Positions 34,660 through 43,103 of a DNA stretch of 64,000 nt are shown one piece after another. Within the stretch, counting starts at the first letter, position 1. The number at the start of each line of letters is the position of its first letter. The translations under genes were made by a program, and so were the position numbers. The stretch spans positions 1,674,001 through 1,738,000 of the forward strand of contig NZ_AP024850.1 in NCBI RefSeq assembly GCF_024346675.1. Reading direction: 5' to 3'. This DNA is from Photobacterium sanguinicancri (GTDB lineage Bacteria; Pseudomonadota; Gammaproteobacteria; Enterobacterales; Vibrionaceae). The notes under the pieces were generated by a model. It did no database searches. It worked only from the letters and a program-made list of their open reading frames with translations, and had not been told where the DNA came from.

Positions 34660-35076
34660 ATGCAGCAAAATATTGTTCACATTGCACTGGTAGTAAAAGA
34701 CTACGATGAAGCAATAGATTTTTATGTAAACAAACTAAAATTTGAACTTATCGAAGATACCTATCAACCAGAGCAAGATAAAAGGTGGGTTGTTATCGCA
34801 CCACCAAATTCTCGTGGCGTCAGTATATTATTAGCAAGGGCATCAAAACCTGAGCAGCATGATTTTATTGGCAATCAAACGGGGGGACGCGTCTTTCTTT
34901 TCTTAAGCACGGATGATTTTTGGCGTGACTATGAGCGTATGAAGTCGATTGGTATTAACTTTGTCCGTGAACCTCAAGAGCAGGACTACGGCACAGTTGC
35001 TGTGTTTGAAGATTTGTATGGGAACCTTTGGGATTTACTTCAGTTAAGCCCTGAGCATCCAATGGCAAAAAGGTAA
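34660..35076 (+). CDS. VOC superfamily (glyoxalase-like) protein
   Basis: The 138-residue protein has the vicinal oxygen chelate layout. It opens with HIALVVKDYDEAIDFYVNKLKFELI, with the metal-ligand His at the start of strand 1. The second half has RVFLFLSTDDFWRDYERMKSIG and ends EDLYGNLWDLLQL, with the final metal-ligand Glu. It resembles small glyoxalase/bleomycin-resistance-type proteins. Substrate unknown; such genes often lie near drug transporters like the one upstream. Confidence 0.82.
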   Translation: MQQNIVHIALVVKDYDEAIDFYVNKLKFELIEDTYQPEQDKRWVVIAPPNSRGVSILLARASKPEQHDFIGNQTGGRVFLFLSTDDFWRDYERMKSIGINFVREPQEQDYGTVAVFEDLYGNLWDLLQLSPEHPMAKR

Positions 35077-35095
35077 TTCTTTCGCGTCGAAAGGG

Positions 35096-35122
35096 CATGA
35101 GCTCTTAGAATGAGAGCTCATG
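35096..35122. terminator. Terminator between convergent genes
   Basis: Perfect 10-bp arms CATGAGCTCT and AGAGCTCATG with a 7-base loop lie between the VOC gene and the small minus-strand gene. Confidence 0.6.
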
Positions 35123-35133
35123 GAAGACGAGAG

Positions 35134-35316
35134 CTAGTGTTGAATCACGATACTTTCTTTATCTGTCGTGAATAAGTTCGCTCTATTTTGGTCGATAAGT
35201 TGAGCGGCGTAAGATGGTGTTACCGCTTGCACTTCACCTTTTGCTTTTAGGGTTAGTGATTCCCACGCATGATCTTTGTACTTACCTGTTTGCGTGTACT
35301 GAATGAGTATTTTCAC
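35134..35316 (-). CDS. Small hypothetical protein (60 aa)
   Basis: The 60-residue basic protein is not recognised. It contains a strand-rich pattern (MKILIQYTQTGKY, then TLKAKGEVQAVTPSYAAQLID). A terminator lies just after its stop, and no other frame competes. Its coding status rests mainly on length and composition. Confidence 0.5.
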   Translation of the reverse strand: MKILIQYTQTGKYKDHAWESLTLKAKGEVQAVTPSYAAQLIDQNRANLFTTDKESIVIQH

Positions 35317-35633
35317 TGACTTGTCTCGCTTATTATTGCTATTAACGTGCTACTAACATTAATCGCTTTACTGCAGTTACACACCCGTTAAATGTGGAAC
35401 ATAAGATTAACCAAACCGACAAGTAAAGTTAACGAACCTTATGGCCCTTTATATGTCACTCGTGTGCTTTCCTGCTTTAGATATTGCGACTTCATTCAGC
35501 CAGCCCATTTTGTATATCCGCTATGCTTACCCTAATATCTTTAATACCTTTTGAAATTATATAGATAAAACCAATCTCAGGTTGGTGATGTGTTAATTAC
35601 AGTTAGATAACTTCAATAAAATGGAATATAACC
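35317..35633. other. Intergenic, no gene seen
   Basis: The 317 bp between divergent genes hold only AT-rich sequence. The promoter of the serine hydrolase gene is expected in the right half. Confidence 0.35.
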
Positions 35634-36878
35634 ATGCTAATCAAAAGCTTAAACACCTTTAGCGCAGCGGCGGTCTTTACTTTATTAACCAGTTTTTCTC
35701 AAAATGTGCATGCAGACACTCAGGTAACACTAAATGATTTCTATCGTCCTTTTGAGTTATCCGAAATTACACCTCAAAATATGCAAACTTGGCCGTATTA
35801 TCGATATACGTCAATGAATTGGGATGACTATGGCTTGTTTGGCACTGTCACGATTCTAGCGGCGAGAGAACCGGCTAAATTGGTAAGTGCGCAGAAAGGT
35901 TTCGATATAGAGCAAGATCTTGGTGATGGGCGTAAGTTGGTTGAATCATTAACGGCCACTCAAACCAAAGGTTTTCTGATCCTTAAAAACAACGAGGTTC
36001 TTGCTGAATTTTACGATAATGGATTTACTCAGAAGCAAACACAGCTGCTGCAATCATCGTCTAAGACCTACGCGGGCATCGTGGTTTCAACATTGATCGA
36101 TGAAGGCAAAATAGATCCTGCTGCAACCATTGATTCTTACTTGCCCGATTTTAAAGATTCAAAACTCGGTAAGGCAACAGTACAGCAAGTGCTTGATATG
36201 CAGTCTGGCCTGCTACCCGCAACGGATTATCATGTTCCGGGTGGCGAAGCATTCATGTTTGAAGCAGAACAAGGCTTAAAACTGGGAGAGACGGTAGGCC
36301 ACCGCAACGCGATAATTACTACCAAAGCACAGAATGCGCCGGGCGAAGTGTATACCTATAACGATAAGAATACGGATCTTCTTGCCATATTGGCAGAGGC
36401 CGTTTCGGGTCAACACTTTAATAAGCTGCTGTCGAGTATGTTTAATGATTTTGGTGCAACCAGTAATGGGTCGATTGCACTCACTGTCGATGGAACCGCC
36501 AGCCCGTCATACGGCATAAGTTCATCGCTGCGAGATTACGGTTTATTCCACCAGTGGATAGCCCAAGGCAAAGCCCCTAAAAGTTTTTACGATTCGGTTC
36601 ACGACACAAAGAAAGATTTACTCGCTAAATCCGAGAAAGGCAAGGGCATGGCGGCAGGCTTAGGAACGCTAGTCACCTATGGTTCACAAGGGTGGTACTT
36701 ACCCGAGCATAAAATCATCGTATCCATCGGTTCTTATGGTCAGGTGGGTTTCAGTGATATGAAAAGCGGGGTGTCAGTGGTGTTTATGCAAGACTGGGAA
36801 GACAACGGTGTGGCAGAAAAATTAGCGCAGAATCTAACTAATGCGTTATTCGTTATAGAAAAACTCAGCCAAAATTGA
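35634..36878 (+). CDS. Secreted serine hydrolase, beta-lactamase-like
   Basis: The 414-residue protein has a signal peptide ending near NVHAD. The class C beta-lactamase/DD-peptidase-like fold follows: the SxxK motif is in LLQSSSKTYAGIVV, a Tyr-based second motif is in YTYNDKNTDLLAI, and the helix DEGKIDPAATIDSYLPDF between them is typical of family serine hydrolases. These act in the periplasm as esterases, peptidases or lactamases. Nothing indicates true beta-lactamase activity. Confidence 0.8.
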   Translation: MLIKSLNTFSAAAVFTLLTSFSQNVHADTQVTLNDFYRPFELSEITPQNMQTWPYYRYTSMNWDDYGLFGTVTILAAREPAKLVSAQKGFDIEQDLGDGRKLVESLTATQTKGFLILKNNEVLAEFYDNGFTQKQTQLLQSSSKTYAGIVVSTLIDEGKIDPAATIDSYLPDFKDSKLGKATVQQVLDMQSGLLPATDYHVPGGEAFMFEAEQGLKLGETVGHRNAIITTKAQNAPGEVYTYNDKNTDLLAILAEAVSGQHFNKLLSSMFNDFGATSNGSIALTVDGTASPSYGISSSLRDYGLFHQWIAQGKAPKSFYDSVHDTKKDLLAKSEKGKGMAAGLGTLVTYGSQGWYLPEHKIIVSIGSYGQVGFSDMKSGVSVVFMQDWEDNGVAEKLAQNLTNALFVIEKLSQN

Positions 36879-36997
36879 GGCCTCTAACAGGTCTTGATGT
36901 CTATAACAGGTAAAACAAGTGAGGCTGTCAAATTGATAGCCTCTTGTTCAATCTTAGTGTATTACATCTGCTTTATTCTAAACCTAAAAAAATAACC

Positions 36998-37402
36998 ATG
37001 AAGTCATTAAATTTCGGTATCAGTGCGGTTTATCTTGTGTTTGTAACTTGCACTGTACTTTTTTCTCACGCGCCCGTTGAATTTTTAGCGAGCTATATTG
37101 TTCTTAGTCTTTTTACTTTTGCTGTTTACGCGAAAGATAAAAGGGCAGCGGTTAAAGGCGAGTGGCGAACGAGAGAAAGTACACTTCACTTGCTTGCATT
37201 ATTAGGTGGCTGGCCAGGAGCTTTGATCGCACAAAGTAAATTGCGACATAAGACTAAGAAACAATCATTTAAGTTGGTATTATGGATAATAGTTGCTTTA
37301 AATTGTGCGGCTTTTGTTTGGACTCAAACGCCGACAGGAAGTGCTCTTAGCTATACCGTGTTAGCGCAACTACATCAGTTGTTAGCAACGGTACTAAGTT
37401 AG
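36998..37402 (+). CDS. DUF1294 membrane protein
   Basis: The 134-residue protein has four helices. It carries the DUF1294 signature: a loop VYAKDKRAAVKGEWRTRESTLHLLALLGGWPGALIAQSKLRHKTKKQSF. This small inner-membrane family is often fused to cold-shock domains; here it stands alone. The ATG at 36998 is chosen because it begins at the first helix, and the open frame upstream (36944) has no family match. Confidence 0.8.
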   Translation: MKSLNFGISAVYLVFVTCTVLFSHAPVEFLASYIVLSLFTFAVYAKDKRAAVKGEWRTRESTLHLLALLGGWPGALIAQSKLRHKTKKQSFKLVLWIIVALNCAAFVWTQTPTGSALSYTVLAQLHQLLATVLS

Positions 37403-37513
37403 CTGGCGTTTATAAATGAAGGTCTATGTCTAGTTTGGCTTTTAGAGTGAACTTCAGTCCAGCAAAAAGCTAAAGAGTATAAAGTGTGTTGTTATTTTAA
37501 TGAGTAAGCATTG

Positions 37514-37870
37514 ATGGATGTATTATTAATTAGCGTTATTGTGCTTTTGATGTTTTTTGTCTTTCCTTATGTGAGTTCTCGATTCAACGATGCAGTCAAT
37601 GACAGTCACCGCATTATTGAAGTAACAGGCGATCATATTTGTGTTCGTCAGTTTGCAGCCCAAAGGATACTGAAGTTACGTGGTAAATCACTTTCAGTAT
37701 CGGACATTATTCGTATTCAGTACGCAACACAATTGCCCCAAGGTATTTGTGTTTCACTCTTCAACAAAAGCGATGCAGCTGTTGATTTTTGGGTGTCTGA
37801 ACTTCAGCTTAAAGCCATTCAGTCGACATTGCGCAAAGCTTGTCCTTTGGCAATAGTTGAACGCACCTGA
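37514..37870 (+). CDS. Membrane-anchored small hypothetical protein
   Basis: The 118-residue protein starts with one membrane helix (VLLISVIVLLMFFVFPYV). A soluble, strand-rich domain follows (EVTGDHICVRQFAAQRILKLRGKSLSVSDI) that resembles a small PH-like domain. No named family. A short direct repeat of TTATTGAGTAAGAG lies in the gap after it (37908-37942). Confidence 0.55.
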   Translation: MDVLLISVIVLLMFFVFPYVSSRFNDAVNDSHRIIEVTGDHICVRQFAAQRILKLRGKSLSVSDIIRIQYATQLPQGICVSLFNKSDAAVDFWVSELQLKAIQSTLRKACPLAIVERT

Positions 37871-38133
37871 TGCGCCGTAATGTAAAGGCACTGTGTTGTA
37901 TAAGGGCTTATTGAGTAAGAGCCATTATTGAGTAAGAGGCGTTATTGAAAATGACAGCGCTAGATGCATTTGTGTTGCCATTTAACAAACACCAGCCTAA
38001 TTAGGTAGGGTTGTATGTAACTGATGCTTTTGTAGTTTCAAAAGCAATAAAGATTACTCGTATATAAAGTATTGAAATAGGACAGAGTAGGTTGCTAATC
38101 ATATAATTTCGATGAATTTATATGGAGTTAAAA

Positions 38134-38604
38134 ATGAATAATGTTATCAAGCTTTCTTTATTATCATTTGCAATGTCTGGTTTTAATACTTACGCAGGAA
38201 GCTTTTCTCTGGAGTCTTACTCTGACAATCAATACATTCTAAAAGGTAACGGTAATAGTGCGTTTGTTGATACTCAGGGAGCAAATGCGTTAATGCTTGT
38301 TGATGAGTTCAGCGTCACTTGTGAAAAGCGTCATTACCTTGTGCCGTTGGTTAAAGGCCGCATTGATAACGGTGAATCTAACGCAGAGTCTTTTGAATAT
38401 TTTGTGTTTAATAAGAACAAAGATACCTACTCGCCACTAAAAACAGTGAGTTCATATAGCGCAATCGATCGTAAATCTGGTGAGGTAATAACCAGTCACC
38501 TATTGAACCCAGCGAGCGAAAATTTCACCAAGACACTCTGTATTTTTATTACCAATGAAACAGATTTCGAATATCCCATTCAAGTGATTGATAACCAATT
38601 ATAG
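38134..38604 (+). CDS. Secreted hypothetical protein
   Basis: The 156-residue product has a signal peptide ending near FNTYAGS and a beta-rich mature part with two Cys (FSVTCEKR and KTLCIF) that could form a disulfide. The ATG at 38134 is selected because a TGGAGTT Shine-Dalgarno lies in the sequence before it. No family recognised; periplasmic location is likely. Confidence 0.6.
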   Translation: MNNVIKLSLLSFAMSGFNTYAGSFSLESYSDNQYILKGNGNSAFVDTQGANALMLVDEFSVTCEKRHYLVPLVKGRIDNGESNAESFEYFVFNKNKDTYSPLKTVSSYSAIDRKSGEVITSHLLNPASENFTKTLCIFITNETDFEYPIQVIDNQL

Positions 38605-38853
38605 CCGCGTGCTTATTCTTAATGGCAGGCTCGCCTTAGAGATTGATTGTATTGTGTTGTGTTGCCTCTTTGTTTCAGAGCGATGGCATCAATACAATTG
38701 TTTGGTAAAACTGAATAGTTAATTCAAATAAAGCTCAATTATCAAACTATTTCGAATAGATACAATGTACGGCTATGTTCGTACATTCTAATCATCGCTT
38801 TCCCCTTATAATTTATTCAGGTAGGCGACTTAATAGTAAAATTGGCGCTTATC

Positions 38854-39744
38854 ATGAGAATATTCCTAGCTATGCTTGCCCCATTATTGTGGGGTACCAC
38901 CTATGTGGTTGTGTCTAACTACTTCACTCACTGGTCTCCCTTTGCATTAGCGGTTTGGCGTGCACTGCCTGCGGGCCTACTACTCCTTGCCTTAAAACCG
39001 ACATTCCCCAAAATGCACGAACTGCTGGGGATCTTAATTGTGGGTTTCCTTAACATCACATTATTTTTCGGTATGCTCTTTAACAGTGCATTGCACATGC
39101 CTAGTGCTTTGGTGGGGGTGGGTATGATGGCATTACCTGTAATAGGCGTGCTGGTGGTTGGTGTTATTCATCATCAAAAACCATCTTGGCTACAAATAAC
39201 CTCGGCATTACTTTTGGTAGCCTGTGCTGGGTATCTATTCATAATGAATAACCCGCATATTAGCGTGTCTGCAATCTTGTTTTTACTGGGTGCGATGACA
39301 ACCTTGATCACTGGTAGCATTGTCACTAAACATATTATGAAGTCGATCCACTGGTGGAAATTACTGACTTGGAAATTGATTTTTGGTGGTTTGATGCTAG
39401 CTCCACTTGCATGGTGGGATATTCATAGTCACACAAATTATGTATCACCAATACCCAGTACACTCATGCAGTGGGGCGCGATGTTCTGGCTGGTGGTTGC
39501 GCTAACATCGCTGGCTTATAGTGTCTATGTCTATACTATTCCGCTTATTACTACGACAGAGCTAAGTTTCTTTGGTACGTTTAATCCAATACTCGCTATG
39601 GTACTTGGCGCGACTTTAGTGAGTGACGCCTTTAGTGAAAAGCAGATCATTATTATGGCGGTAATGGTCATGATTAATCTCGCTACACAGTACTATGAAA
39701 GCCGTAAATCTAAGGCTTCTCCAGATGCCGTCATCGAGTATTAA
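38854..39744 (+). CDS. EamA/DMT family transporter
   Basis: The roughly 296-residue inner-membrane protein has ten helices in two EamA repeats. It opens with FLAMLAPLLWGTTYVVVS and the loop FALAVWRALPAGLLLLAL, a signature of this family. The second repeat ends with TTELSFFGTFNPILAMVLGATLV. It resembles YdcZ/RhtA-like exporters. Substrate unknown. The GNAT gene starts 36 bp later and may be co-transcribed. Confidence 0.8.
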   Translation: MRIFLAMLAPLLWGTTYVVVSNYFTHWSPFALAVWRALPAGLLLLALKPTFPKMHELLGILIVGFLNITLFFGMLFNSALHMPSALVGVGMMALPVIGVLVVGVIHHQKPSWLQITSALLLVACAGYLFIMNNPHISVSAILFLLGAMTTLITGSIVTKHIMKSIHWWKLLTWKLIFGGLMLAPLAWWDIHSHTNYVSPIPSTLMQWGAMFWLVVALTSLAYSVYVYTIPLITTTELSFFGTFNPILAMVLGATLVSDAFSEKQIIIMAVMVMINLATQYYESRKSKASPDAVIEY

Positions 39745-39780
39745 ATTGGCTATAACCGTTTCGTTGCTAACAAGGAAGAT

Positions 39781-40269
39781 ATGAAACTAAGAACGTTTGA
39801 CCAACAGGACTATCATCAGCTTATTCAATGGATAGTGTCAGCTGAAATCAACTATATGTGGGGTGGTCCTGCTTTTACTTATCCGCTTGATACCGAGCAA
39901 ATTCACATCCATTGCCAACAAAGCCAGATTTTTCCTTTTCTGTTTACTTGCTCGGACAGCAAGCTTGGTTACGTGGAGTTGTATCAAGAATCTTGCGATC
40001 ATTTTCGTATTTGTCGTGTCTTTATTGCAGGTGATCACCGCGGACAGGGCTTAGCCAAACAAATGCTGCTTCAGCTTATCGACAAAGCCGTGAATACTTT
40101 TAATGCTAAGCAAGTGAGCTTGGCAGTTTTCGATCATAATCATGCTGCCAAAGCGTGTTATTTATCGCTAGGGTTCGAGGTTAGTTCAACGGAAAAAGGG
40201 CTTCGTTCTTTTAACGGTGAACCGTGGGATTTAGTAATAATGTCAAAGGCGGTGCGGTCCAAGGTGTAA
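39781..40269 (+). CDS. GNAT acetyltransferase, copy 1
   Basis: The 162-residue protein is a RimI-like GNAT acetyltransferase. RICRVFIAGDHRGQGLAKQMLLQL holds the acetyl-CoA-binding RGQGLA loop, and AVFDHNHAAKACYLSLGFE is the typical last helix and strand. A second copy lies at 45478-45954. Bases 39931-40233 are almost identical to it while the first 150 bp and the tails are diverged, which points to gene conversion. Confidence 0.85.
   Translation: MKLRTFDQQDYHQLIQWIVSAEINYMWGGPAFTYPLDTEQIHIHCQQSQIFPFLFTCSDSKLGYVELYQESCDHFRICRVFIAGDHRGQGLAKQMLLQLIDKAVNTFNAKQVSLAVFDHNHAAKACYLSLGFEVSSTEKGLRSFNGEPWDLVIMSKAVRSKV
39931..40233 (+). repeat. Converted tract shared by two GNAT genes
   Basis: These 303 bp match 45628-45930 with only about two differences visible by eye (GATCACC/GAACACC and GGCAGTT/GGCGGTT). 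Flanking coding sequence of the same two genes differs at roughly a quarter of positions. Confidence 0.9.
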
Positions 40270-40322
40270 CATATTATTAGTCCTGATTTTCATCCTCATC
40301 TATAAAAGAAGACAAAATAACC

Positions 40323-40403
40323 ATGAATAAGTTGAGTGACAGTTTATTCGGTATTTTTGTTTTATTATTCGAGCTGGCGCTTAATACGATCATTATTTAC
40401 TAA
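40323..40403 (+). CDS. Possible 26-residue membrane peptide
   Basis: ATG to TAA encodes 26 residues, mostly hydrophobic (LFGIFVLLFELALNTIIIY), like small inner-membrane peptides. There is no clear Shine-Dalgarno, so coding status is weak. Confidence 0.2.
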   Translation: MNKLSDSLFGIFVLLFELALNTIIIY

Positions 40404-40533
40404 TAAACGATGTTTTGAATATTTATAAGATTGCAAAAAAACACTTTGTATTAAATGGAATTTATATACAATACCATTTCAATTAGCTGCAATTCATGTG
40501 GTTGCATTTCGTTTTATAAATTAAGTGGGAATA

Positions 40534-41010
40534 ATGAAATATAAAGGAATTATAAATGTATGGGTTGTATTTATAACTTTACTTATCTCGGGGTGCGTAA
40601 CACGTGGACCTATGGAATCTTTCTATGGTCCAATCGAAACACCTAATTATACTGAATTACTTAAAGGTTCAGTTATAAATAATGATGAGAAAATTATATC
40701 TGTGTCAGAAGGTACATCTGCAGTTGGAATGAGAGCAATTGGTGGGGCTGTATTAGTTTCTGATAAGCGAGTCTTTTTTGCTCAATGGAGCACTGATTTA
40801 TTAAAATATTATACTGTTTACTCGGTAAACTATGACGATATCAAATCGTATGGCATGTGCAGCCCACTAGCTTCAACAGTATCTTTAATTGGCAAAGTTT
40901 TCTGTGTTAACGATGGTACAGAGGAAATTCTATTTGCAACTGAGCAGGTAGATAGCATCCTGTATGAAATCAAGCGTCATAATTCAGTCGCAAAAAGAGA
41001 AGATGACTAA
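40534..41010 (+). CDS. Predicted lipoprotein
   Basis: The 158-residue product has a signal with lipobox LLISGC and Thr after the Cys. A beta-rich domain follows with a PH-like feel (RVFFAQWSTDLLKYYTVYSVNYDDIKSYG). The ATG at 40534 is preferred to the GTG at 40525 because GTGGGA then serves as Shine-Dalgarno. Function unknown. Confidence 0.6.
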   Translation: MKYKGIINVWVVFITLLISGCVTRGPMESFYGPIETPNYTELLKGSVINNDEKIISVSEGTSAVGMRAIGGAVLVSDKRVFFAQWSTDLLKYYTVYSVNYDDIKSYGMCSPLASTVSLIGKVFCVNDGTEEILFATEQVDSILYEIKRHNSVAKREDD

Positions 41011-41179
41011 TAATGGAGGTTATGGACGGCAATTCGCCAGCTATAACAAAGCTGCAAATGCCAAGCACTAACACCAATGCTTAGTATTTTTAATACAACG
41101 TTGTGTCGTGTTTTACGGCGCAATGATTTGTATTTTGTGGCATTATATAAATGCAACGGATATAGTGATGAGATTAAAT

Positions 41180-41575
41180 ATGAATAAAATTCTTAAATGT
41201 ATATTAGTTTCATTCTGCTTGTTTTCATTATCGGCTTGGGCTGACAGTGGAGTGCTGAAACAAGCTTATGAAGCGCATCAAAGTGATATTCAGGTGCAAG
41301 GTTTTGGCACGGTAATTCGAATACTTCCTGATGACACTAAAGGGTCTCGGCACCAAAAATTTATTCTGCGGTTAGATAATCACCAAACGATTTTGATTGC
41401 CCATAATATTGATTTAGCCCCACGCGTTACAAACCTGAAAGTTGGGGATACTGTTCGTTTTAACGGTGAGTATGAGTGGAACAGCAAAGGTGGTGTCATT
41501 CACTGGACGCACCGCGATCCTCACCACCACCACGCTCATGGCTGGCTGAAACATAATGGACGAGTGTTTAGCTAA
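41180..41575 (+). CDS. DUF3465 family secreted protein
   Basis: The roughly 131-residue product has a signal peptide ending in LSAWADS. The mature domain is an OB-like beta-barrel: VQGFGTVIRILPDDTKGSRHQKFILRL, then ILIAHNIDLAPRV, VGDTVRFNGEYEWN and a His-rich end (HWTHRDPHHHHAHGWL). This matches DUF3465, a periplasmic family of unknown function. The ATG at 41180 is the best start by signal peptide shape; 41168 is also in frame. Confidence 0.8.
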   Translation: MNKILKCILVSFCLFSLSAWADSGVLKQAYEAHQSDIQVQGFGTVIRILPDDTKGSRHQKFILRLDNHQTILIAHNIDLAPRVTNLKVGDTVRFNGEYEWNSKGGVIHWTHRDPHHHHAHGWLKHNGRVFS

Positions 41576-41714
41576 GATATTGAAAAAGCTGTGTACCTCA
41601 TGATTTCACTATTGCGTGAAAGGCACAGCTTGAGGCATGGGGCTCTTCCCTTGTTTCATGCCATAACTTGAAAGAATATATACGGTAAACGTCTATATTT
41701 TCTTTCTTGTTATG
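41576..41714. other. Intergenic, hairpin-like sequence only
   Basis: A rough inverted repeat around GGCACAGCTTGAGGC lies near 41620. Nothing else was recognised before the leader block. Confidence 0.3.
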
Positions 41715-41935
41715 TGTTTTTGTCCAATTAACCATACCAATTGTTAGGTTTAATAATAAACGCATTGTTAAAATACTGATTTCACATCTTGTGTTAAGCT
41801 CGCATCAAAAATGCTTAAGTTAAGTGAAAGTTTTACGTATGATCTTCATTTACATCATGTGTTGAGAATGCCCGTTGTACTAGATATATGCAGCAGTGGC
41901 GTAGATGTGAATGTTAGTATTCAGGAGGAGTTCAT
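41715..41935 (+). promoter_or_regulatory. Leader block A of mini cassette array
   Basis: This ~220-bp block aligns by eye with 53815-54036, which leads the large cassette array. Shared points are TTTGTCCAA-TAACCATAC, a T-rich TTTAATAATAAAC/TTTGATAATAAAC segment, GCAG-GTGGCGT-GATGTG, and a final Shine-Dalgarno (AGGAGGAG). It contains a -10-like TAAAAT. It may be a cassette promoter region or a decayed attI-side sequence; no integrase gene is near. Confidence 0.45.
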
Positions 41936-42421
41936 GTGACAGTGATTAAACCTAATCCAATTATCCAGCTGTTGTTTATCTTAGGCTCTTTAACTGGTTT
42001 TATTATAATGTTCGCTCTACTAGTTGAGTTATTTATAGCTGGGGATTTTCAGAGTGTGTATTTCATTCTAGTCGCTATTTGTATTTTGTTAGGCTTGGCA
42101 ACAAGCTTTTTTTAAAAAGCTGTATTAGGCTCAAAAATTACCGCAAGCAAACAGGGTGTTGGTCTAGGTAATCAGCAGTATTTTTCGTGGTCAGAGGTAT
42201 CAAAGGTTGAGGCTACTACGTGGACAGGCCGCTATGCTGGAATTTAGAGATACCTAAGAAAAAACATTTACAATGACGTACCCTTCTGGAAAAGACCAAT
42301 GGGCTGCAAAGAGCTATATTATGTTGAATTCAATACGGGTATGCTGTTTACGGCTTCATCACAAGATATCGTTGATGTACTCATCGAAGCACAGCGAAAA
42401 GAATTCATACAATCTGTTTAA
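41936..42421 (+). pseudogene. Decayed cassette gene with two in-frame stops
   Basis: A single frame of 161 codons runs from the GTG at 41936 (strong AGGAGGAG Shine-Dalgarno) to TAA at 42419. It is interrupted by in-frame TAA at 42113 and TAG at 42245, without a frameshift. The conceptual product has two membrane helices, then a PH-like domain (SKQGVGLGNQQYFSWSEVSKVE). It is followed at once by an attC site, so it is a former integron cassette gene. Confidence 0.7.
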
Positions 42422-42525
42422 GAGTGATTCGCAATGCGTGGCATTTTCACCATGCGTTGGTTTTGGTGTTTAAGGTAGTATGCGGGAGCTTAGGTATTGC
42501 GTTGCTTACACCGTAACAGGGCTAG
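42413..42525 (+). repeat. attC site, VPR-like
   Basis: It contains the Vibrio attC core GATTCGCAATGCGTGGCATTTT, the partner CATGCGTTGG, GTGTTTAAGGT, and a right end CACCGTAACAGGGC. The right core GTTAGG is decayed to CTAG. It closes the cassette of the preceding pseudogene. Confidence 0.8.
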
Positions 42526-42540
42526 TTTTCGGGAGTTTTT

Positions 42541-42990
42541 ATGAAGCCTTCAAAACCAATAGGCAAATATATTTCTGGTCTCAAAACAGCACTGAGGTCT
42601 TACGGTGCTACTCAGCGGGATCAGTATTCATGGGTTGCAAAAACAGACGAGTTCTTTGTATTTACAGCTGAGAGTGATCACCTAGATAAGGTAAACAACG
42701 TATATTCACATGGTGGTGGGTCATTTGCTAAAAAGGTGCGGCCGCTATCGACAGCCTCTGGTGATGCATCATTGACTGTAAGTCATGCAAAGGAGCTATT
42801 TGATGCGATTAGTGTTACGTATACTAACAATGAATATTGCAAATTGCTGATCGTAAAAGGTACCAAATATGGCACCGACAAAGGTGGAGTGAAGGCGGTA
42901 ATGGATCCAGACCTATGGCAGGCTACTTCGTTCTCAGGTTCTGTGGAGGGCGGCTTTGAGTTTCAACTTGATCGCACTAAAGAAAACTAA
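42541..42990 (+). CDS. Integron cassette protein, unknown
   Basis: The 149-residue protein is soluble and basic and not recognised. It contains YSWVAKTDEFFVFTAESD and SVEGGFEFQLDRTK. It fills the space between two attC sites with its stop inside the second, the standard layout of a single-gene cassette. A GGGAG element precedes the ATG. Confidence 0.65.
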   Translation: MKPSKPIGKYISGLKTALRSYGATQRDQYSWVAKTDEFFVFTAESDHLDKVNNVYSHGGGSFAKKVRPLSTASGDASLTVSHAKELFDAISVTYTNNEYCKLLIVKGTKYGTDKGGVKAVMDPDLWQATSFSGSVEGGFEFQLDRTKEN

Positions 42991-43103
42991 CGAATTGCTT
43001 AAGAGTGACGGCTACCTCTGGCATTTTGGATTAGGTTGAGTTCAGTGATTACGGTGGCTTTGCTTGAGTTTCGTGGTAGTTAGCCGCACCTTAGCAAGGC
43101 GTT
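42986..43103 (+). repeat. attC site, split by IS
   Basis: It starts with ACTAACGAATTGCTTAAGAG, has GGCATTTTGG in the middle, and ends CACCTTAGCAAGGCGTT. The IS begins at the next base. The missing right core GTTAGCC is found at 44932-44938, just after the IS. Confidence 0.8.
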
